Position numbers and translations under genes: made by a program. A model generated the notes under the pieces. It made no database searches and was not told where the DNA came from. It saw only the letters and a list, made by a program, of their open reading frames with translations. From Phylloscopus collybita (lineage: Eukaryota > Chordata > Aves > Passeriformes > Phylloscopidae): DNA of 64,000 nucleotides. Location: contig JAJNNQ010000009.1 of NCBI GenBank assembly GCA_027886175.1, forward strand, positions 28,695,501-28,759,500, in the 5' to 3' direction. Positions 1-14,200 of this stretch are shown piece by piece. Positions within the stretch are counted from its first letter, which is position 1. Each line of letters starts with the position of its first letter.

Positions 1-2280
1 ATATTTTAAAGATTTCTTTTTGAACATTCATCCTAATTCATATTCTGTTCTTGTTTATCTTTAAAGCAAATGACAATAATTCCACTGCAGTGACACCACT
101 TTTAAAAATTATCAAGTAAAACAAATATTCTTTATGTAATTATTGCCAAAATAGCCAGAAAAGGGTCTCCTTGAAAGAAATGTTGGAAATATATTTTTCT
201 TTCCATACTCTTTTCCAACAGAGGTTTAACAAAATGAGGCCTCTTAATTTTATTTGGCTGATTAGTAGTTGGACTAAGATTTCTGTCTCTTTCACTGTAT
301 TAAAAAATAAAAACGTAATTTTATTGACTTGAAGGATTTTTTTTTCCTAGCACAACATTCTGCATCCAGTGGTGGCCATAAAAAAATAGGTAAAGCATTT
401 GTGCTTTCTTCTATTTGCCCCTCTCTTCTTCCCAGATGGTCTGTGCCTCGAAAAGTTTTCATCTTGCATTTCTTGAATATATTAAAGCTTGTTTACTGCT
501 TCATATTATTTGCCTGGTCTTTCTTAGAATCCATGCAACCTTTTTTCTTCTCTCTAATATGTTACAAGATCATCTACAACAGCATAGATTCCATTATAGC
601 AGATGTTTTGTGACCCCAGACTGGAGGATATCCTATTGATATTTGCTATAGTGAAATGTTCTGTGACCCCAGCAGTAAAATTTCATCGGTTTTATCCTGT
701 ACTTTAAAAATAAAATAAATATGTCTGTTAATACTCTCTTGATTTGCTGGAAGTTTATAAGTAAATTAAGCTCTATTGAGATGCTCTTTCCTTCTCTGTG
801 GTTGGTTGCAAAGTCTTCTTTCTGCAAGTATCTTAATTACTTTGGAAAAAAAAAGAAGGAGATTTGACATTTTCACTAATTTTCAGCAACACTTCAGAGC
901 ACAGTATTAGACTGATTTGCTTCCAAATTCTCCTCTGACATGGGCTTTAGGATGATTCGACAACCATTGCTTTCTGAGGTTGGAAATCTTGCAGGAGTCC
1001 TGTCTTGGAGCCATTTGAAAAGTGCCGATTTAGACCCAAAGATGTTTTTTCTTTGTATTTATGGTAACTGATATGACATGCAGTTCAGATGCAATGGCTC
1101 ATAATGGCTCATATTTTTACAAGTCCTGTTGATAGACAGAAAGATAATAACAGGGAACTATAATTCTCTCTGGCAAAATTATTTGACTCATTAAAGAAAA
1201 TATACTGGCATTAAGAACAATCTGATATATGTAACAGTAAAACAAACTAAAGGTCACACTTTGTCTGAACTGATTATAGGATTTTTAGTTCTATTCCTGA
1301 ATGAAAGATAAAATGGATATGTCTGCACTATATTTAAAAAAAAATTTAAAAAGCCAAACTTCTTTTGTATTTCTAGTGCTGTCTTACAGAGTGCTTGTTG
1401 TCTGCTTTGTGAGGAACCAACATCTATTATGTATCAGTCTAGGGACACAAACTGTTTTCTAGGCTTGTACCTATTCAGTCCTGAAAGCAGTTTTGCAGAA
1501 TTCAGCAAAAAGAAATATTTCATAATCAAATAATTGAATTTTCAAAGAACTTTTCAATGCCCTAGGCACAGATGGTACATGTCAAGAAGATTGCTGATCA
1601 CATTACTCAACAGATAAACAGTAAGTTATGCTCTTATGATCTATTGAAATTTTGCTTGGCAATATAAGTTCTCCACAGAAAATGTTTGTCAAAGGAAAGG
1701 ACTGTTTCTCTCATAAAGAATTCAGAGCCTTCCCATCATATTTTCAAAATGACAATAGCTGCTTTTCCATTAACCTTAGTTTGCATCAAGTTTCCTGCCC
1801 ACATTTACAGTGGACGCAGATTGTATCAAGTTGTTAGTCCACTACCTGCCCTCAGCTACATAGACATTTTAAAAGTTGCAGAGTGACAGGGCAGCCCAGC
1901 ATGGTATCCAAGGCTTAGAAATAATCTTAATTGTTATTTAATCCACCTCCTTGTTCTAGGGCAAGATCTAATGTGCCCGTGTCCTTCCTGTCAAATGCAT
2001 GTGAAGATTTAACTTAACATTCATGAAATCCAGTACTTGTACTCATTTGCTGTTGAGCACCGGGGAAACACTTGTAAGCACTACTCCATTTTCTCATTCC
2101 TCAGCTGTGAAGAAGATGTTTTTGAAGAATGCTAGAGAGCCACAGCTTTTTAAAGAGTCTGTGTGTCTGTTTAATTAGAGAGTATTATTAGCATCTTATT
2201 TTATGGATGAAGATATACACACATTGAACGGCCTGACTCATTGTGCACTGAACAGCTCTGTCCCTAAATAAAGTGTTGCC
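1..2280. other. AT-rich non-coding stretch
   Basis: No gene, RNA gene or mobile element is recognised here. The open frames are short and show no domain or convincing start. One exon-like segment at 1566-1620 (AG before it, GTAAGT after it) is discussed as a finding but is not firm enough to annotate. Confidence 0.5.
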
Positions 2281-2900
2281 TTATATTTACACGATAAAAC
2301 GTTTTTGGGAGCCAGATTTCGGTCTGCCCCGCTAGCCTCATTGACTCAGGGGAGCAGCGCAGGCACGCAGTGCCAAGCTCAGGCTTCCTGAGACGGGGCA
2401 GTGGAGTTCGGGGCTGCCTCTGCCCATGGCGCTCCCTGGCACCCTGTGGGGAGGCCGCGGCCCGTCCTGGCCGTCGCAGGCTGCTTTCAGATGCGGCTCT
2501 TGCCCTGGCCCTGCTGGCACTACTCCCTGAGCCCTGTCGCAGCCGGCCCTGTGTCCCCGCCATGCCCGCGGCTCCCACCCCAGCACTGACCGTACATTCC
2601 CAGTGTCGCCCGTGGGACACGGCCAGGGCAGGAGCCCTCCCGGGCAGCGGCTTGCAGGCCGCGCTTTGCTGGGACAGCAGGAGCGGGGTGCACGCCTGAG
2701 GCTGTCCCCGCTGTGTCACCGCCCGGGCACGGCCGCAGGCACGGCCGGCTGCCAAGCCTGGCCGCGGCCCCAGGGCGGTCCCGACAGCTCCTGCCAGCTC
2801 TGCCACACGCAGGCAGCGCCCCGCAGGAACCTTCGCGCCTAACAGGGTGCCATGAACGGAAAGAACGCACAGCAAGAAAGAGTTGTTTCGGGGCTGAGTT
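2281..2900. other. CpG-rich island in AT-rich surroundings
   Basis: Base composition changes abruptly to strongly GC-rich between about 2330 and 2870. A hand count gives about 50 CpG dinucleotides over 2281-2900, and a rough observed/expected CpG ratio near 0.7 in the core. That meets the usual description of a CpG island. Long open frames occur here on both strands, including one of about 200 codons on the minus strand. They are rich in Ala, Arg, Gly and Pro and look like a by-product of the lack of AT-rich stop codons. The island could be a promoter of an unrecognised transcript, a first exon, or a GC-rich inserted element. No terminal repeats were found that would prove an insertion. Confidence 0.6.
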
Positions 2901-5190
2901 TCTATGTTCCCGTCTTCTTTTTGTACTAATGGAAGACAAAACAGGCTAACGTTATTTTAGTTAAAATTTTCTAACAAAATGTACAAAACTTCACAGGAGA
3001 TTAACATTCTGAAGGACTTTATCTGTAGAAGCTGGGAGGGAACGTAAGAGTGGGTTATAGTGCAGACTGGATTTCTGGCACACAGAACCTACTGTGACGA
3101 GAGCCATAGAAATATCTATCAGTAATGAACATATCCATTAAAGAACCCAAAATCTGGGTTTAAACTCCTGCTTCTAAACCTTCACATAATTAAGACTTGC
3201 ATCAAAAGAGGTTCTAACTGCAAATGTAATTCTAAATGAGGACGTCAGCTTAAAAGTAAATGAGATGTAGAAGATGAAAAAATAGATGGCTAACAACCTC
3301 TTTAATGGGTAAAATAAACATCTAGCAGTCATATAACTGCTGAATAAGGTTCTGGTGTTAGCAATGTTTCTAACCTATAACATTTAAATAAAGCTCATTA
3401 TTTAGTTTAGATTAGTTTAATTCTGAAGTATGCCATTTTCACTTTCCACCTCCCCCTGCTCCCCTCAGATTCCCATGGCATATGTTCAAAAAATGCAAAA
3501 ATGCTCAGGATTAGTAAATATTCTATGCACAGTATCACTGTGCTGATACTTGGCCTGAATAACAAACCTTACACTTTCTAGTGTACTTGATCAACATAAA
3601 TAAGTAATGACTTCTCTTTGATTTAAATACTACATTTTCTACGGTATAGAGGAATAATTGGAAGAGTCAGATAATTGTTTGGTTCAAACCTTGTGATGTG
3701 TTGGCAGGAAAAATTAGCATGCAGGACTTTGTCATAGTGTAACCCACTGCTCCCTTCTGAGGAATGGTTATGTCTGCTGTCATATCTAAAATATTTTTTA
3801 GGAACCTGTCTTTGTTTTTGAATTTTTTCCTAATAGTGTATCATCCAAAAGTGAAAAAAATGGAATACATAGTTCAAGAGCAGACACTGGTGATAATAAA
3901 TGAAGAACTTTCCCATACTGCAAGATAGATGAGCAGGTTGTGAGTTTCATTCATCTGGAATAATTGATTTACATCAGTTCTGCAGAGCTTTTGGAAATTG
4001 CTATTTCAAATCAATTTGATCCAGTTATAAAGTACAAGACACTTTAACTTATTTTAACTGTTATTTGTGAGATGGCTGTAAAGATACTTAATAATCTTTG
4101 AAATTGTAATTCACTAAATTGTGAAAGTATACAACATCTATTTTAATTATACAATGCAATCTACTGACACGCTGATTGGGGTTTAGATAGCTAAATTATA
4201 TTTTATGTATTTTGCTACTGCAAATAAAGTAACATGAATCAACAGAATGTGAAAGGTCACTTAAGGAATTTTAAAATTTTTCCAAGATTATGAGAGCTAT
4301 TATCAGTTGAGAACCTCTCTAAAAGGCATAGATAAAAAATTAGCAGATTTTCAAAATAAAGTTGCTGAAAACTTTTAGCTTTTAGTGAAAGTATAAAATG
4401 TAATGCAATTTTAAGAAATTCTTTTCTGTCTTAATTATTTATATTATTTTTTCATTCAAAGAGAAGATTAAAAATAAAAAGGAAGTGCATAAAACATGGT
4501 TTCTACAGCAGAATCTCATCACTTTTTTAACAGTCTGCTGTGTTACATTACGGATCTTTGGGCCTGTTTTTCTTCATTCTTTTTGTGCTCAGACTGTTTC
4601 TGGGTAAAATGAATGATGGCAATAAATAATTCGGGAGAAATTCCTGGCAACTCATAAAGCAATATTCGCCCTATTATGTGAAACAGAAGGTCAAAGTTTG
4701 AAGTAAGATTTAAAAGGAGAGGTCAAGCAATGACTTCCTACTCTCCGCTTTTAAAACCCCCAAAGCTGCTGAGTTTGCCTGCAATATGCTAGTACAGCAC
4801 TAATAGTTAATAACTACTTCTGCAAATGAACTCTCCCTATGAGAGTCTCTGGGCTTTAGCTGGTTTAACCTAATCTCATATCTGTCAGGTAAGTAAGTAC
4901 TACTAACCCTCTTTAACACATTGCAAAACTTAGTCTCTGAGAGACTAGCAACAAGGTTATGCAGGAAGTGTACAGCAGAAGAAGAAATAAAAGGTTTGAT
5001 TTCCTTATTCTCATGAGCCTTAGTTATGCTGTGTTTCTTCTATCCATCACCAGCAATGAGTCATATGCTGGCTTTCAAAGGCTACAGCAATCGTTTGTTT
5101 CTCCACACCTACAGCAACCAGCCCTCTCTGAACTGAAACCTTTGTGCTACAATGGCCGCAGGTCTCTTGGTGAGATGCTGTGGTTTCTTG
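2901..5190. other. AT-rich non-coding stretch
   Basis: No gene, RNA gene or recognisable repeat was found on either strand. The only open frames are below 90 codons and resemble random AT-rich sequence. Confidence 0.5.
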
Positions 5191-5263
5191 CTGTATCAGT
5201 GTACTAGATTAGCCTCTAATTGTGTGCTTTCTGTGCTGTCTCAGTGGTGCTAGATTAGCCTCT
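5191..5263. repeat. imperfect tandem duplication, ~27-bp core
   Basis: The segments 5191-5217 and 5236-5263 share the pattern CTGT-TCAGTG and end in the identical stretch CTAGATTAGCCTCT, with a few mismatches and one length difference. This is a small local duplication directly beside a CA-rich tract. Confidence 0.7.
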
Positions 5264-5266
5264 CTT

Positions 5267-5298
5267 ACACACACACCCACACACCCCCCCACACAGAC
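5267..5298. repeat. CA-rich microsatellite with C-run
   Basis: ACAC dinucleotide repeats are interrupted by CCC and by a run of C residues. This is simple sequence, probably length-variable. Confidence 0.85.
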
Positions 5299-8200
5299 AA
5301 TTATTCATATGTAAATATTTAATGCCTTTCCATCACAGTTAGTCATGTTTGCACATGGATGCGTGCATGGATTTATATGTGTACCAGGGCAGGATGGGTA
5401 GGCAAACTGGTTTGGTTTTAAAGAGATTAGACTAGAATAGTCCCCTCTGCTCCTATCTTCCTTTCTCCAGAAGGAAGAGAAACAATGATGCTGCCAACAC
5501 TTAAACTAGCTTGATTAATGAGCTCTGTTCTGCCAGCCTTCCTGTAATCTCTTCTGAAGTTTTAGGTTTGGTTTAACGCAGTCTAGTCTGGGGTGAGAAG
5601 TTGGCTGGGTTTAATTGTATCTGGATCATTAAACCAGAATCTAATTGGCACTCATAATTGAGGGGGAAGACTTCTTCCCCTTTGAACTGACTCAGATAAC
5701 AACCAACCAAAATTAGCTAGATGCACAGAAAAGGAGCTGACAGCAGTGTATTCTGCTTTATTCAGATATGCATGAGATTCGCATTTGGAAATGTGATACA
5801 GCCAAATGCTGCATCCAGAATTCATCTTTTGTAGTGACTTGTTAAGGAAATGCTTGTGATCAGTAAGTATTAGTAGATAAAAAGATCTGAGTGTGTCTGT
5901 GAATCTTGATGCCAGCTCTTGCTCTTTACTGAGGGATTGTTTTCACTAGAAGTTCCAGGATTTAACATTTGAGATGCTTTCTTACTTCCTTCACGTTGAG
6001 TTGAACTCCACTCTGATCCCTGTCTGTAGGTGGCACTGATCCTTCACTGTAACAGTGGCAGGGAAATTATGAATGCAGTGAATTGCAAAAAGAAATCTTC
6101 TTTAAAAATAAAAGATATGTCTGTGGGGTTGTGAATCTGGTAGTAACATGAAGCATATATGAGCCTAAGGAGCTCACAACACTGTAAGAGTGGAGGAGGC
6201 ATCTTCTTGTCTTTAATTTCACCTATAGAGAATATTTTTATGTAATGTTAGTCTGTGTGTTTTCCTTTCAGTTTTCTTTTCTCAAGAGCATTAGAACTTG
6301 AAGCAAACAAGAACTGAAAGTCTGACCAGCACCTCATGCATGCTTGATTTACTTGGAGTCAAAAACTGATTTTACTTTTTTCTGGTTGAATAATTCCTGG
6401 AGTGATGTAATTCTGCTAGGAATGGTGCAGGAGTCCAAATAGCATACAACAAGGTTTCTGAATATCTGGTATAAACCTATTTTTGCATTATTATATTTTT
6501 TGGATGAATACAACAGATCTCTGGTCAGTAATATCCATTCTAACCAAAACAGGTATGGTAGATTCAGAAAATGGTTTAGATGCTGTAACACTGAGAATAC
6601 TACACCTTTGGGTTGGACACCCTTATCTGCAATAAGATCCTGTTCTCTGGAGACAATTAGTTGCCCGAGAGAAAGAATACAGAAATTTGAAAGCTGAATA
6701 ATGTAAACTAGACAGAAGGAAACATTGAAGAGAGTAACAGAGCCTATGGCCATTTACTTAAAGACAGTTAAGAAATTAGTTCCTCCAGAGAAGCTGAGCT
6801 CTGGAGTCTGCTCTCATGTAGTATTATCTAAAAACACATTTTCATGCCATCTTCATCCCATCCTAAGACAGTAAGAATTAGTTTACGTTGGTTCACTGTC
6901 ACAGTAAGCCTGGAGGAATGTCATAACTGTCAGGCAAGGTATTCTGCAGCAAACACCCATTGTTTTCCAAGCTGTTCCAATGGTATAGATTAATAAATAT
7001 TTATTGAAGCGGGGATCTGAACTGAACTCTCCCACAGGAGTATCCTGACCAATTCCATAAGCTTTTGTGTCAGTCTATCACCTGCCCCTTCTCTGTCTAG
7101 CCTATAAATACCTATTTATTTGTAGACTGCAAAATGTCTCTAAAAGTTCTTTCTGGAAGAATCATCAGTATCTTGGTTGTTAGGTCCTTCAGCTTACACG
7201 AAGGTGTGCTGCATTGAAGTTGAAAATGAAGAATTTTTTAGAAGAGAAATTCAAAACTACTTTAATCACTGGGCTGTTGAATGTACCTGGAACTATGTGC
7301 TTCATTAATCTCCTATCAAAAAGAGATATTTATATGTTATCAGTGAAACTGGAAAAGATGGTATGAAGGGGAACACCTAGCTTGAGTGCAAGAAGGAGTT
7401 TTGTCTCAAACACCTCGAACAGTAGTTCTTAGGTGACAATGCTAAATATTCTCAGCTGGAAAATCAGATTTCTAGATTTTGCTGCTAGGAATTTTGGGAT
7501 TTTGTATGTGCATTTCTTAAATTTAAAAATCTACTCAGAAGATTTCCTGAAGATTCTAGTTCTTGTTCTAGGGTGCTTGTATTATGAAGTGTGTCTGAAA
7601 TTACTTCCAAGCTGTTTCCAATCAGGAGGTAAACTTTGCCTCCAAGTCAGAGCAGCAGGGTTCATCACAGTGAATCCAAAATGTTGCCTCAAGCCTGACT
7701 GGTGTGCCTTAAGAAGATTTCCTTCCATTTAACTGTAGTAAAATTTATTCCAGCATGCACACATGTTTCCTTAAATGAAGATTTGGCACTGAGGAAGCTT
7801 AGCATTTGGGTTGAATACATTTTTTATAGTCTGTTTCTTGTGCCAAAACTATTACCTTTCTTTTGGAGAGGAAGGCAACTGCAAACTGTAAAAAAGTGGG
7901 AAGGGAAAACTGCAACTTGGATTGGGTTGTTTCTTTCCCCAGTTTCTTAATCCAGAAATATTTGGGGGAGTTTTTCATCCTCTGGGGCCTTTATGCTTCA
8001 TTTAGACCAACTTTCCAGAAGAAAAAAAATTTAGTTCTGCTCAGGTGAAAGGGAATTAGTAGGTGCTGTGCCCAGAAAAGTCTTTGGGAGTAGAGACAAA
8101 AGGTTCTTGGAAGTAATAGCTCTGTCACAAATAGAAAGGGGAAATCTGAAGCTCATGGGGGGTTCTCACAGTTTTCCCTAAATTGTCTTCACAGTTTTAA

Positions 8201-11200
8201 CCTAGGACAGTTTTTCCCCGTGCTCAGATATTTACTCCAGTTTCTTCCTGTACCTTTCCTCATACTTTGCTTCAGCTGTGCTCCTGCTTTCCTTATCTTT
8301 CATGACCTTTCCCAATACTAACTTTTCCCAATAACTTGTTTAGGTTCTTGGTAGAATCTGCCAATGGCACTTCATGTCTTGTGCATAAGGTGGTCCTCAA
8401 GTATGGTGAAAGGATAATTTTTAGGTAAGATTCCCTGGGGGGAAGGAGCAAGTCAATACAGCGAGACTGACTCCGAGGTGCTAATACTGATAAAGTGTGA
8501 TAATGGTGACCTCATCTTCAGAGCTGTGTAGGTGCAACAGACAAAACAATTCAAAAGAAGTATTGGAAGGACAGCAAAAAGACTTTTATTCTATCTTGCT
8601 TAGAAAGTTGTCTGAGTGGAAGAGGTTGCAAGGAATGTTTGAGACACCCACAAGCAGGTAAGGAAACCTAGCAGAGAGGATGCAGGGAATGACAGATTGC
8701 TAAGACATAGGGATGTAGCACCACACTATGTCTTGGTAAATGTGAGAAGTAAAAATAATAATATCCATATTCCACATACATAATTGCAAGACAATGTGAA
8801 TTTTAATAATGCTATGCCACATTGCTGAGATTTCCTTTTTCAGAATGTGGATGAGGCCAGGAAGTAATTCTAACATATTTGGATTTTTTTTCAAGACAGT
8901 TCATGAAGACTTTAATTTGTTTAATTTTTATTTCCACAGTTTGCATTAGAGCGTGTCTTACCTGTTGTGACTGACAGCAGGATTAAGGGACATGGTTGGT
9001 GGAACAAAGATAAAGGAATAACCCATATCTAACAAAGGGTGGTCTCACCTCATGTTTTAGTATAAATGCATATGCTGAGAGAACATGACAGGATTAATAA
9101 AGGAGGCTTTGAAAAAAATGTTTTAGAGAAGGGATGACCTACTGTCTCTGAACAGTAAATGCAGGGTCTCACAGAATAAAGATATTCTGGCTGCAAAAGC
9201 CAGATATGGAGAAGTCTTAAAGAGCAGATCAAGAGTAACAAACCTCTTTAAATCAGCCTAAGCATCCTCTCATTGCCTCAGTTCTCTGTCTTCAGGAGCT
9301 GAAGAAGCTGCAGAGGTGATTCTCATGCCCGCTGTTGTGGTCACTCACTGAAAGATACCTTGTAGCCCTGTAAAATTTGTATCCAATACAAAAAAAAAAC
9401 AAACAAAAAACCCCTCTCAAAGGATTTTTTTTTCCTTGAAAGATTGCCTTTTACCAGTTGGTTATGGCTGTTTATTAACAGCCATATAATTTGTGACTAA
9501 TTTATTTTTCCCTGCAGCAATGGCAGCAAAGTCCCTTCACAGCTGAGAAGTGAGCAGCTGAATTGCGCCTTATGTTTGCACATCAGGCAAAGTCATATGG
9601 AGAAAAACTGAAGCATATTTTTCTTCACAGTCAAGAATGACTGTGGAAGCACAGCCCTTCAGAGACAGCTGTTTTAAACACAAATGTATGATGAATGAAA
9701 ACTGCTTATGTACGTAAAATTCATATTTCTATGGATAAGCCCTGAATGCAAGTAGTCTCATCTTATTCCTGCCCCTTTTTTTTTTTTTTTATTCTGAAAG
9801 CGTAATTCTTTTATACCACTATTAGGCTTAGTAAGTTTTTAAAATATTAAATTTAGGTGAAATAATAAAAACTTCTTGTTATTTTTCAAGTTAGCATTAA
9901 TTCCATCTAGTGTAAATGTTTTGGCAATTTGTGGTACTACTCTACCAAGCTAAACATCAAATTAAGTGTTTGAAAGTTTCAGTAATTCAGCTGAATACAT
10001 ACATTGTGTATTTGTTGAATTAGATACCTGAAAATATTACTACAGTGCACTGGCTTGCTGAATAAAGTATTAATAAATTATATCTTTTAATAAAAATTAT
10101 TATATTAATTTTATCTTTTAATTTTTCATTTTGCCTCAGGTCTATACAGCTAGCTAACTGCTCCTGATTTCACCATACCCTCTCTCTTAAATTAATTTTG
10201 ATGTCAGTGAATTAAAGTTAGTAATTTACTTGCCTGCGAGCTTCTCAGACAGAGATTTTATTGAAATGAGGTGATCTACTTTTGTGGTGAAATGATCTAA
10301 AAAACTGAAGTTTCCTTTACCTGTTGAAGGTTGCAGGAAGCTAATAGGGAGCCATACACATTTCTAAACTACTAATTCTGTTAAATGTACCATAGAGAAT
10401 CACCTTATTATGAACTTGATAGTAAATGTCCAGTTAAGCTCATTTGCATACCACATGCATGACAGTAAATTAGTTAAGGGAAAACAAAACACCAAACACA
10501 CAGATGGTTGAACCCCTGTTTTCCTAGTCAATTTAAAAGTCTTCTTTGAGCTGGTGGAGAACAGTCTGAACATACAACAGAACTACTTAGCACCAATCTG
10601 TTAGTATTTTGAGTAAATTAATTGAATTATCCCCAAGTTCATCTCTCATCTGACACCTCTCTTGCTTCAAGTTAGAAGATGAAAGGGAAATAGTATCTGG
10701 TGACATTAATGATTTCCCATTCCAGGTGTACAGAAAATGAAGATCTGTATTTGTTTTAATCTCTGTGGATCTCTAGATACAGCTTGTCTATTGTGAGCAA
10801 ATACGAAGAGATAAAGCTTTGTCTCCAGAACTGCTAAGGTTTGAGAAAGTGGCCATGCCAACTTTCAGGTCAGCTAGACTCAGAATTACTAGCTGGAAAC
10901 ATAGGAAACATAGACATATTCCTGGAAAATGTAAAATATTAACCCACAGTGTTATATTTGATTTTCTTATTTCTAGGGCTAGTGGTGCTATTACTTAGAG
11001 CTGTCTTTGAATGCTGTATTTCCAGAAAAAGAGGTTCTATTCTTCATAACTTAAATAGGACTCAGAGAGGAAGGGAAACAAAAAGAACTCTTGCTGGAAC
11101 ATAAGGAAGGTATGGATTATGCTTTCATTTATATTGAAGCTATTAATGGCAAAACCAGGAGGTGTCTAATTTAGGGATTTCTGTGGCTGACAGTATGTGA

Positions 11201-14200
11201 AGAACAGTTACCACATTATGTAGAGGGAATGGTGACACATGCATTAGGAACATGTGTATGCATATCTGTGTTTTCCCTCAAGGATTTCTCCCATCTAGAG
11301 GTTAGTTAGAAAACTTAGCTTAAAACTTTCTGGAGTGCTAACCAAAGAAAAGAGATCTCATAGAAAAAAGGAAGGATTTCTCTAAGAGAATGGTGTTCAG
11401 CCTTATGCAAAAGTCCATAAAATATATAAGCAAGACTTAAATTATACTTATTAGGCAGTGATTGAATGCATAAAGCTCTGTTGAGGAAACTGTGCTGAAT
11501 TTAAGTAAAGTATTATTTTGGGAAATATGTGAATTCTTGTATAATGTGTTACAAATCTTTTTTGAAAAAATGTTTGCCATCATTATTATTGGTCACAAAT
11601 CTTTGCCAGGAAGGTGCTATTTTATTCTGGAACAAACTATTAAAAAAGTTCGGACCAGATAGTAAGTGGCCAGGCTGCGTCCGCTGGACATATATATGCA
11701 CATGTTGCTTCCTAATATCTCTTTGTCTCCTCTGAAAATTCATAAATTTATTCTCTAGTGCAAGTATGAATATATCTGCAAAAACCATTTTGATGGAGTC
11801 ACTGGATTTTGGAATATATTTGTGATAATTTGGAGCCACATTATCTCCCTGAAACTGTCCCCTCCTCAGGCACACCATAAGATAAAACTGCATTGTGCCT
11901 TGAGTACCCCTGCAGGCACCCTCTTTGCAATTCAAAGATCCTTAGAATTTGGCTTCTTTTGTTTGCTTTTGTCCTTTGATTTTTCTGTAGTAATTGACTG
12001 AGGCTTCCCTCTCATTTACAGGATGCTACAAACAATTTCCAGAAAAAAATTGTATTTCTGACTGAATGTTTTTCTTTACTTTTGATCAGGATAAATAAAT
12101 TATGACTGTGGTAGCATAATGTGTAGATATATCAGTTGAAACAGGGATCTTGCTTTAATGCAGTAAAAATAATTAAAAAAATCTTTATTTTTTATGTAAA
12201 AAATGGTATACTTGTATGAACAGATACTTGACAGTCCAATGAGTAAACTATAAGTAGCAGTCTCTTATTGCAAAAAATAGTTATGTATTTCTTATTTTAA
12301 TGTATATGCTAGCTATTTACATTATGAACACCTATTTTTCAAAAACTTGGGTCTCAAGTGTTTTTGTCTCTGATTATGCTGAATTTTAACGCTTAATTAG
12401 AAGAAATATCCTTGAAGAACAATGCAAATATGTCATTAGCTATTTTTCTGTAATGGTGGGTTCTCTCATCTGGAACATAAAACTTGAAATTCATTAATAG
12501 TTTTATATTTAATTGCATGTTGTGTAGTCAGTTTTTACCAGAGGTTTCTTTATTATGTTGATTAGAACTGGTTGACATATTCATCATTAATATTCCTCGC
12601 AGTTTTTGCTGCCATTTTTCACTTACAAATAATTTCTAATTTCATCCTCATTTCTGTCTACAAGTTAACAGGCTGGATCCAGTCTCAGGAAGGTAGAATA
12701 TGATTGCTAGTTCTAACACCACTTCTGTTTGAATGATGTAACCTAGAGCTCAGACACAAATGACTTGATTCAATTTTGTGGAAGTTAGGTATTGAAAAGA
12801 GATAAACATAAATCTTGCAAAACCAAAACCGTACTCATTGTATTTCAGAAGCTTAGATTAGGGATATAAAGTAGGAATCTCTTAGTTTTGTAGGCTCCCT
12901 CTGTAGATAGTGAAGAAATACCTGTTGTGTGGGGGAGTAAATCAGATCACTCAAAAATTAATCCACTTGTACGGTGTAGCCTGTCTCTCTGTGTGTACTG
13001 TAACAGGAATACTGAATGACTTTGTTCCTTACATGGACTTTTATACATACCATAAATTTATGAAGCTGAACCTGGATCTAAGATACTGTAAATAGTCAGT
13101 AGGGAATTCTGAAGGATGTGTTTAATTGCTGTCTTCTCTGATGCACACTTTATAATTCACAGAAGTACCTCTGTCCATTTCTGGCTCACAGCTGTAAAAT
13201 TATCTTGGAGTTAGTTATCACTCATCCCTTTCTCACAAAATTCTATCAAACCTGGAAGATTGCATTTTCTCTGGCAGATTACTGCTAAAGATCTTTTCTG
13301 AGGTGAAAGAAAGAGATTGTTCTCTGTGTGAGGAGATTTGAACCCATTTATAACATCCAAGACAGATGGAGTGGGCAGGAAAGAAGGAAATTTGCCGTGT
13401 CCTTATGAAGCGGATGCTTTGTTAAGAAAGTACTTGGAGCCCAGTTCTTCAGCTCTGGGGAAATTTCCTAGTTCCCAGCAACACAATTTCCTGGTTGAAA
13501 TGGCAACACCACATTTCCTTCTTGCACCTTGTGTTCTCTTTTTGGGGGAGTTTTACAACTTATTTTGTAGGAATGGTTTTAGGAAATCTGCCAAACATTA
13601 GCCTACAGTTAGGTAAGGAAGAACATGTCCAAAATGAGACCTTTGAGCAGTGAGGACATCAGACCTCAAGGAAATCCAAGTGTCTGTGAGATCAAAGATG
13701 GTGTAATCTATAATTCAGACAACTAAATAATGTTCAGTCTCCGTTATGTACTCAGATCTGAACTCTTCCTTATCTATCAAATATTTTCTTTTTTTTGTCT
13801 TGTAAATTCGCTGGGGCACACTTTTCTATGTTCTATTTAAAAAAATCATCTCTTCTATGAGGAGTAGGAAAAGTATACTTTAGAAGACCCTAGAATCATT
13901 CTTGTCTCTCATGGCATTATTATTACTGTTATTATAATTATTTTCTCACTAGAGAGTGAGAAATGGTAAATAAATAGGGCGTTAGCACAGGACACATTTG
14001 TATCACATGAAAACTTGGATGAAAAGTGATTTCTGTGAAAAAAATAAAAGTGTTTTTTGTGGGCTTTTGGTGCATGAAGATCATCTGTGTGTGTTTTAGT
14101 TGGTAAGAACACATGCATATCCCTTTCTGTGAGACAGAAGGAACAAAGTGGATCTAAAATATAGGGATCCCTAAATTCTTTGTAGCCTGAGGGCTGTGGA

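Noticed and set aside
2264..2875. 203-codon minus-strand open frame in the CpG island
   Set aside because: Several overlapping frames are open here on both strands because GC-rich DNA has few stop codons. The product is Ala/Arg/Gly-rich without a domain.
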